Of a DNA stretch of 64,000 bases, positions 57,332-64,000 are shown in pieces. The translations under genes were made by a program, and so were the position numbers. The notes under the pieces were generated by a model. That model ran no database searches, was not told where the DNA came from, and worked only from the letters and a program-made list of their open reading frames with translations. The first letter of the stretch is position 1; every line of letters starts with the position of its first letter. Source of the DNA: Thozetella sp. PMI_491 (taxonomy: Eukaryota > Ascomycota > Sordariomycetes > Chaetosphaeriales > Chaetosphaeriaceae); NCBI GenBank assembly GCA_021432635.1, contig MU270021.1, positions 371,964-435,963 of the forward strand, read 5' to 3'.

Positions 57332-57843
57332 CCGAGACATTCGGCGCATGATCTGGAGTGGCCTCCAAGGAAGTGCCCGGAATGATGCATCCCCTTCGTG
57401 GGAGAGACAGAATGGTGGTGGCTATTCGACGGAGGCAACAAGGTCAATCATTCTTGTCTCACTCTCCTTCTTCTCCATCTCCTCCTTATTCGCTTGTCTC
57501 CCTGCACCGTTTTTTCCCCAGTACTCACATTCTCCAACTGAAGCTCTCTCCCTCTCTATCTCTAATATGAAATTTCTCGATCACTCTAGGTCTCACACGA
57601 AGTGGTCCCAACTAGATTAGAGAATAGGAATAGAGATGAGTTCAGATATGCGGTCTCTTGGTGCCTCGGCTTTCTTGAAACTTGTCTCCCGCTGCGGTCT
57701 GAAAATTGACCCTATCTTGCAAGCAGCTGGTCTACGTTGAAGGCTCTGGCTTGCCAACCATTCAGGTAACTTGATTGCCCTTGGAATCTGTCAATATGAT
57801 GTGTGCATGGTTGCCTTTCAATTCTCACACTAGGTGCTTTTCC

Positions 57844-58110
57844 TCAGGAATCTTCGCACCAGTGTATGGTAGCGGTGACTCCGATGTCTTCCCACAGAAC
57901 CGCCCTAGGGGTTTCACGGCTCCATTCTACAATAGCATGAGAGTCGCGGCATATGTGCTTGGTCGAGAAGTTGGGTAGAGGAAGCTTGTGCCAAGGCCTG
58001 GTTGCGTCGTAGACGAAGGTAACGGGCGTCACGTCGGCATTGCACATCAAGGACATGCTGCTAGGAGAATAGGGGGTCCAATCGGGGACATCCTAACTAG
58101 CTCAGGCTTA
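57844..58110 (-). pseudogene. UstYa/DUF3328-like C-terminal fragment
   Basis: A minus-strand open frame of about 85 codons follows a plausible 3' splice site (CTAGTTAG). It contains a segment resembling the C-terminal block of the UstYa family: SLMCNADVTPVTF followed by a conserved FSTKHICRD..HAIVEWS. UstYa proteins are oxidative cyclases of ribosomal peptide pathways and their cousins. The defining HHxHC motifs, normally upstream, were not found: the preceding frame holds several stops within 150 bp. I read it as a 5'-eroded remnant. The similarity rests on a short stretch. Confidence 0.4.
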
Positions 58111-58505
58111 CCGCTTAGAGCAGGTGATTGTACCCCAGCACGACGCTGAAATGCTTGGCTCGTTTCCAGATGCGGTGCGCGACCTCATTCGTTGATCCCT
58201 AAGCAGAGATATGCGTTTTACCTATGTTTCCATAGGATGGCTCCGTCACTTGGGAACCTCGCTGAAAAGACAAGGATACTGGGTACCTGCTACTTCTGTC
58301 ACGGATATCAGGAGTGGAGGGATGTATACACTCGCAGGACTCACGACAACCGGGTGAAAGAGGAACCCGCTGCTCTTTTTAGAAGTATGAATATTCGTTT
58401 CTACAGCCTTCGAGCCTTCTTCGTATGCCCAGCTGCTGCTGGTACCCAACTCGTACCACCCGCCTCTCTCCCCAATCAAATATTACGTCTCGCACTCTCG
58501 TCAAC

Positions 58506-58616
58506 ATGAAGGTCGCTTTCGTCGTCGCCCTTGCCCTCCGGGCTACTTCTGTCCGAGCTGCTCCAACCGAGCTGGTAAAGGACTCGCTGGCGCCCATAGG
58601 TTTTCCGATCGTGTGA
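58506..58616 (+). other. Orphan signal-peptide ORF
   Basis: A 36-codon ORF starting MKVAFVVALALRATSVRA looks like a secretory signal peptide followed by Ala-Pro-Thr-Glu-Leu, then stops at a TGA. A Lys after the ATG and a hydrophobic core make it a good signal peptide. No downstream exon could be joined with confidence, so it is a first exon, a tiny secreted peptide or a fragment. Confidence 0.3.
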
Positions 58617-59782
58617 CCTAGGCCTCGTATGGTCCGTATCTAAAAACTGAGCTTGATAATTCCATGCTCCACCGGTCGAAGAACCGGCTGCTATGAAGTG
58701 CCGTCGCCCACTGTGGCCCCGGCCAGTGCTCGATTTGACAAGCTCTGCGAAGAAGCACTTTAGACGAGCCACAGAGAACGAAGGGAAGATATTGGCGCCG
58801 AAAGGAACTAGTATACGCGTGTTCTATGACAGTCTGCGAGGTGCAAGTGAGCTCCAAGCTTGTGCCGAGCCTACTGCGTAGTTACGTCGCAGGGGACTCG
58901 ATGACGTCCCAGCCGCCTTTCTCGCTGAATCATAGTCTGCTTCATCTATCGTTCCTAGTCCCTTGCCTCTCGCCTTCGCGAACGCCTTGTGATGCTATTT
59001 TAGATTGCAGCGGGCGGCAGCGAAGCGGGAGCAGCGCCCAGGCTCGCTTGTGGCTGCGGGGTACTACGAGCTGCAAGCACCCTTTCGGATCGGAGCAGCC
59101 CACAAGCCTATCTCGGTTGACCTATCTCGGGTGACACCCCCAAGAGCTCTGCGCACTTGTCCCAGGCTTTTGGCCTTTAGGCAGTCTCCGCGCCAAGTCA
59201 AGGGACCCCACCACCCCCAAAGCGGACAGAGTGGAAGGGACGCTACGTCGACAAGCAGCGGCTGGATCTCTTGGGAGCATTGGCGCGGGGAAGGCCAAGA
59301 CATATCAATCTGGCCTTAACGCAACAAGCCCCGCCGGCGTGGTCCTATGCAGTCTTGTACGAGGACGCAATCCTTGGCACCGGCAGCAGGCGAAAAAGGC
59401 TTATTCCAATATCCCCGTCCAGCAGGCTCTGCAGCTTCTTGGCGAGGTGAGATCTGATAAAGTAGGGCGGGACGGACGGCTGGGAATACGCGTTCAACTC
59501 GCGCACGCGCGCAAATTAATCCCGAAACCCGTTCCAACATTTTCTACATACAGCAACAGGCAAAACATCATGTGCCCATTTCGCCAGGGGCCGTCTGGGG
59601 AGCCGCTTGGGGCTCTTTTTTCAAGGCAGGCGGTTATTAGCTAGGCTCACGTAGTTGCCGGCTGTCAGCATCTTGATCTGTAGATCTTCCGAATTACTAG
59701 TACTATCCAATCCACCCCTTGACTGCCAAGCACAGCCCCTTTTCACACTAAACAAACTTGGTCGGGCGCGCAGAGCCCCGCG

Positions 59783-60463
59783 CTAGCGTTTTTCGCTTGT
59801 GCTGCTTCGAGCCGCGCTGTGCAGCTCTTTCCAGTCCTCGGATGTAGGGTAATGCCAGACAGGGAGCGGATCAGTCGTTCTCTCGGGCATCTTGCCCTTC
59901 CACTCCGGCGGCATCTTCATCCTCTCCTCGCTAGAAAACTCTCCTGTGGTTGCTATCGGCTTCCAATCCTCCCCTCCCGCAAGCGCGGCCAAAATGGGTG
60001 GCCGCTGCGCAATGCCACGTCGGCCTCGCGTAATCGCGTTTGACCTGGTGCAACTGCCTCGGCTGCCACGGCTGTGCCTAGAGGAATGCGAATTCGAGTC
60101 GTAAACCTTGGGGTCTCCGCTCCTGATGCCTGTTGAGGCGCTCATGGTCGACCGCGAACCGCAGCCGAGGCCAGCCACCGAACCGGAGCCCGGGCCGCCA
60201 AACCCGGACGGGGGCTCTCTCCCTCTGAGCCGGGCCGCAACGCGCTCAGGGATGCGCAGCTGTGGCATCATGGGCTGAGGGCGATGGTGCTGCATCTCCG
60301 GGTCGGGTGCGATCCAGCCCTTCTTCTCCTGGTAGCTGTGGAAGCGTCGGCGGCCATGTTTGCAGAGGCTCAGGATCGCAAATATGGGAATCCAGCAGAG
60401 ACAAACGGCCAGCGAGATGGTCACTATCGTTAGTGTCGGGTTGGTTGCCGAGCCTATACTCAT
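59783..60463 (-). CDS. Single-pass membrane protein, 226 aa
   Basis: A single-exon ORF starting at ATG 60463. After nine residues comes one hydrophobic helix (about residues 10-33), with a basic cluster (KHGRRRFH) just after it that predicts a cytoplasmic C-terminus. The remaining 190 residues are low-complexity, Ser/Arg/Gly/Pro-rich, ending in a conserved-looking PVWHYPTSEDWKELHSAAR. The WHYP..EDW tail resembles C-terminal segments of short uncharacterised fungal membrane proteins, but I assign no function. No signal for cleavage; type III or type I anchor. The opposite-strand ORFs over it are shadows. Confidence 0.6.
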   Translation of the reverse strand: MSIGSATNPTLTIVTISLAVCLCWIPIFAILSLCKHGRRRFHSYQEKKGWIAPDPEMQHHRPQPMMPQLRIPERVAARLRGREPPSGFGGPGSGSVAGLGCGSRSTMSASTGIRSGDPKVYDSNSHSSRHSRGSRGSCTRSNAITRGRRGIAQRPPILAALAGGEDWKPIATTGEFSSEERMKMPPEWKGKMPERTTDPLPVWHYPTSEDWKELHSAARSSTSEKR

Positions 60464-61325
60464 GCCGGGCAGGTACGGTAGCAGTCAGCTGTAGAAGAGA
60501 TGGGTCGTTGGGGGCCAGAGCCGGAAAAATTAGACCGCTGGCATGGCGCCATCGTAGTAACCAGGGAACAGTAAACAAGATATACGTCAACTCCATCAGA
60601 CGCTCAGTCACTCGATCAAGGTTACAGTGCTGAAGGTTATTGTCGCCACAGCCACCCAGAAGTTTCCGGGCTTGAACTCTCACGTCAATCTCGTCGAGCG
60701 CGTTGGCTTGTCTTATGGTAGCTTCAGCCCTAAACACGGACCAGCGGTCAACCACGGACAGAGAAAATATGTTTCGCAGCTGCAGTGGCATTGCATGGAC
60801 GTGGCCACGCCCCTGGCTTGCAGGACCCTGCACAAAGTCGATCAAATACGTCGGCGGCTGCTGTCTCTCCCACTTCTCTCCCTTCACGGGGTCAAGCAAA
60901 ACTTGGTCATACTATCATGGTATTTTGTATATATGTGTAAGTATATAAACAGTGCAACCAACGCGTTTCTGTAAACCACGAACACGGGTTCGCCCCTGGA
61001 TAATGTCTGTCTGCGGACACTCCCGTGGCCCTTGCCTCCTCTTAACGTCCCGATATCGTTCTTCTCATGACGATTCTTGATCCAGCACCATGCTTTCCGT
61101 AGCTCTGATAGAAAGGTTGTCATGAGTCCGGCCTGCTCTCCCCCCCCTCCCCCCTAAGCCCTGCACCACCCCGATCCCGCCTTTGCCTCCGCCGGTTGGC
61201 CCATTTCCCACCTTTGGTTTGTGTCGAACAGCCCCAACTCCCCAACAATAAGCCAGCCCTGACAAAAGGAACTCATTCCACCTCTGTCGTAAATCCCCAC
61301 CGTGGGCTCCTTTTTTGTGTCCTCC
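60464..61325. other. Intergenic stretch
   Basis: About 0.86 kb between the stop codon of the methyltransferase gene and the start of the single-pass membrane protein gene, both on the minus strand. Contains a poly-C/T tract near 61138-61160. No gene recognised. Confidence 0.45.
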
Positions 61326-62433
61326 TTACCGGGCGTTTGCCAGAGCCAGTTCGATGACCGCATGCGGCGTCCCTCTGTCTGGGAACACCCCTGAGATCCT
61401 CAGACCGGCGGCCTCCGCCACCTGGTTGAAATTTTCCAACGTCCGTTCCTTTCCTCCCAGAGATAGCATCGTGTAGTCCTTGAAGGCAGAAAAGACTGGT
61501 GGCGGGTTCTCGGTAATCTGCTCCGAGATGAGGACCCGGCTGTCGTCGACCATGGCGGAGGCGATGTTCCTAAGGATGTTGATACACACGAGATCCCCAG
61601 ACTCGCGCAAGACGTGTCGGAGGTAGTACACGAGAGCTCCTATCATGACGTCAGTGTTGGGGTCAGCCAGCCGAGGGGCTCAGAAGCATGGGAAGTAGCT
61701 AGATTCGGAACCAAAGGAGAACTTACCCTGCACCGGCGCGTCTTTGTGGAAGTCGAAAGCGACAAACTGGACGTCCTTCAACTCCGGGTCGGGATTCTTG
61801 ATCGCCTCCTCGATCACCTCAGGAAGGTCCTGTACAACGCACTGAGCCGCGGGCAGGTCCGGGTACACGTCACGGAAGACCTTGACGGTGAAGCCGGTGC
61901 CGCCGCCGACGTCGACCCAAACCGGCCGTGTATGGTCCTGGCGTGCCTTTTCTATCACCCACGTAATGTCGTACATGCCGGTGGTAGGCACGCGGCGGTG
62001 GTTGAGAGACATGGCGTGCATGAAGACTTGGCGGCGGGCAGGGTCCTGGTTCAGGACCTGAGAGTACTGCAGCTCGGGCTGGCCCTCGAGGAAGGAGGAA
62101 GGGAGGTGGTTCGGGCCGGTGGGCTCTTTACGGCCGTAGGTGTTGAAGTAGGCCGGAAGCGCGACGGACACCTCGACAACGTTCTTGTACCTATTTCCTG
62201 TGTCAGAGGTGAAGTGTGGCGTATGGGGCGAGACTGGATCTCTTACATGACCTTGAACATGCTGCCCATGGGCTCCGATTCGCGCAGGAGTAATGACACC
62301 TGGGTGTGAGAGATGTGGCCGGAGGCATGGTGCCTCAGGATACTTGTCGATGTTAACATCCATGATATCCGCACTGCTCGTGGTCAGCTTCAAGGACATA
62401 CCTCCAAGGCAAGAGGGTAGGAGGGTTTCTAAC

Positions 62434-62468
<35 letters not shown>

Positions 62469-63361
62469 CGGTAACTCCACTTACATAGAACTGCTTCCTC
62501 GGCGTTGACCTTCTCGGCCAGCTCCGCATACGAGATCATGCCGGTGGGCGGGATGGCGTCGAACACCAGCCAGTCCTGGAACACATGGACGGCCGACACG
62601 ATGCCCATGTACGCGAACCACCCCATGATGGCATCCTGCGGCGGGCGCACCGTGCCCAGCAGCTCCTGCGTGGCCGTCACAAGCTTCAGCTTCGCGACGT
62701 CCTCGATCGGCCTGGGGTTGCCGGAGCCCAACGTTTCGACCCCCTTGCTGACCTCGTCGACGAGGAACTTGAGCCGGTTGATACTGCCAGTGCCAGTCGG
62801 CTCCGTGTCCGGGAATGGCTTGACGGCGTCCATGCCGCGCACCCCCTGGACGCCGTGCCCGTTCGTGCCCTGGAAGAAGCTGTGCAGCGGCGGCAGGCTG
62901 ACGTTGCCAAAGCCGAGGTTCGAGGGCGACCGGTTCCCGCTGCCGAAGCCATTGCTCATGGGCTGCCGCATCCCGCCGGGGAAGCCTAGCGGCGGTGAAT
63001 GACTGCCGCCCGGGGGCGGAAAGCCGCCTGGGGGCGAGTGGTTTCTGGGAGCAAAGGGGTTGGAGCTGTCGTGATTTCCATTTGTAAATGCGCTAACCGG
63101 CGAGGACGGGTGCCTATGGGCGCCGCTGGTGGCCGGACCATTAGTGGAAACGCCATTGGCACCCCCGAGCCCGGCGTTGTAGTGATGACCGCTGCTGCTG
63201 TGATGGCCGTTGGCCCCGTTCACACCGTTCAAGTTCCCAGGATGCCTGTAGAAGCCGTTGGGAGCGTGCTGGTGGGGATGTCCATGCCCGTTCACGCCGT
63301 GGTGAACACCACCACCCACACCCGAGCCGTTTGTGCCGCTGGCGAAGAAGACCGACGCCAT
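61326..63361 (-). CDS. SAM-dependent O-methyltransferase with long low-complexity N-terminus
   Basis: Recognisable exons are 63361-62485, a short exon ending at 62247, 62190-61727 and 61639-61326. The COMT-type catalytic core shows VWVDVGGGTGFTVKVFRDVYPDL for SAM binding, QDLPEVIEEA, FHKDAPVQGALVYYLRHVLRE (the catalytic-His region) and ISEQITENP. The winged-helix half (AELAEKVNAEEAVL, then LRHHASGHISHTQVSLLL) is interrupted: the 10-15 residues usually between these two blocks are not found in one frame, and a run of 33 Gs lies there. The first 150 residues are Gly/Asn/His/Pro-rich repeats, not part of the family. Such enzymes methylate hydroxyls of secondary metabolites; substrate unknown. 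Either an unresolved exon, a sequence error at the G-run, or a broken gene. Confidence 0.82.
62436..62468. repeat. 33-nt poly-G homopolymer
   Basis: An unbroken run of 33 G on the plus strand inside the methyltransferase gene, just after a consensus donor (GTAAGT on the minus strand at 62484). Its length may be a sequencing estimate. Confidence 0.95.
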
Positions 63362-64000
63362 TGCTGCTGTCGAGCTCGGTCCGGGGGGTGGTAGGGGGAC
63401 CGGGAGAAAAGAGGAAAGGAGGGTGGAGAGCTAGCACGCACGCACGCAGACGCGCAGGCGAAGCGAGGCGAGGCGAGCAGGAGATGGGAAAACAGGCACA
63501 AAAGGGGGAAAGCTAGAAAAGGCCCGTTGTTGGTAGCAACCGCGATGAAGGGCGCTTTGGCGATGTCCGGAGCTCTGGGCTGCAACGCGCGAATACCTGA
63601 GGGGGGTGGGCAGGGCGCAACGTCACATACGAGAAGGACTGGACGGGGACGGAGACGCAGCAGCACCCGCCTAGGGTGCCCCGGGTTGGAGGCGATTTAA
63701 GGGCACTTGCAGAATCGGGAGGGACTTGGCCGCTCGGGAGCCCGGGCTCTTAGACGTCAGGTTCGTAATAAACAGGAATGGGGGGGGTGGGAGGGCGGTC
63801 GGGCGTGCAGTAATAGCAGCAGCTGCGGCGGTAGGCAGTGCGAGTTTGGAGGAGGTGGTGGTCTGTTGGTGGCGGCGGTGGTGGTGGTCGGGCTTGGGGG
63901 CAGAGGGGCAGAGGCGGTCGCACTTACGAGGCGGGGGATAAGCCAGGCTCTCATCGGGACCGTGACGGGTGTTTGGAGGGGCCCTATCAATGCAAGAGAG
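63362..64000. other. Promoter-like GC-rich edge, no gene seen
   Basis: About 640 bp upstream of the methyltransferase start, with GGT/GGC-rich simple sequence near 63850-63900. Short ORFs on both strands look compositional. A gene entering from the right edge cannot be excluded. Confidence 0.4.

Larger units (their letters stand above)
57332..59782. other. Region with gene fragments only
   Basis: About 2.4 kb between two genes. It contains a UstYa-like C-terminal fragment on the minus strand and an orphan signal-peptide ORF on the plus strand, listed separately. The rest shows no coding signal. Confidence 0.45.

Overview
The window is nuclear DNA of a filamentous ascomycete (Pezizomycotina, most likely a Sordariomycete). 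Genes carry several short introns (about 43-90 nt, GTxxGT donors, CTAAC/TTAAC branch points). The gene families are fungal: HET domain, DUF6594, fungal caspase-domain proteins, two Zn2Cys6 activators, an AA16 LPMO, and a conserved long protein usually labelled 'histidine kinase group protein'. No rRNA, tRNA, CRISPR or intact transposon was recognised. Exon joins were worked out by hand from frame, splice motifs and family resemblance. Where I give a protein length, the exon sum is an exact multiple of three.

The left half (about 1-33 kb) is a gene-poor accessory region of lower GC with AT-rich islands. In order it holds: a long unrecognised ORF running off the left edge; a DUF6594 three-TM protein; a 90-aa small protein; a caspase-fold peptidase; a secreted six-cysteine protein; a secreted/membrane protein; a dynamin-like GTPase; a broken OTT_1508-type deaminase; an AAA+ ATPase; and a HET protein. 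These families recur in fungal non-self recognition and regulated cell death, so the stretch looks like a defence/incompatibility island, though that linkage is inferred. An AA16 lytic polysaccharide monooxygenase and two convergent multi-pass membrane proteins of unknown family follow.

The right half (about 34-64 kb) is GC-rich and more conventional: the 948-aa conserved protein; two divergently transcribed Zn2Cys6 transcription factors separated by 3.4 kb; a DHA1-type MFS transporter; a secreted cyanovirin-N-like protein; a sugar-porter MFS transporter; a secreted eight-cysteine protein with a 6-nt microexon; a single-pass membrane protein; and an O-methyltransferase with a long low-complexity N-terminus, interrupted by a 33-G homopolymer.

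Oddities worth attention are three probable GC-AG introns in the dynamin and AAA genes, minisatellites at the dynamin 5' end, microexons (20 nt and 6 nt), the decayed deaminase, and the G-run over a missing segment of the methyltransferase.
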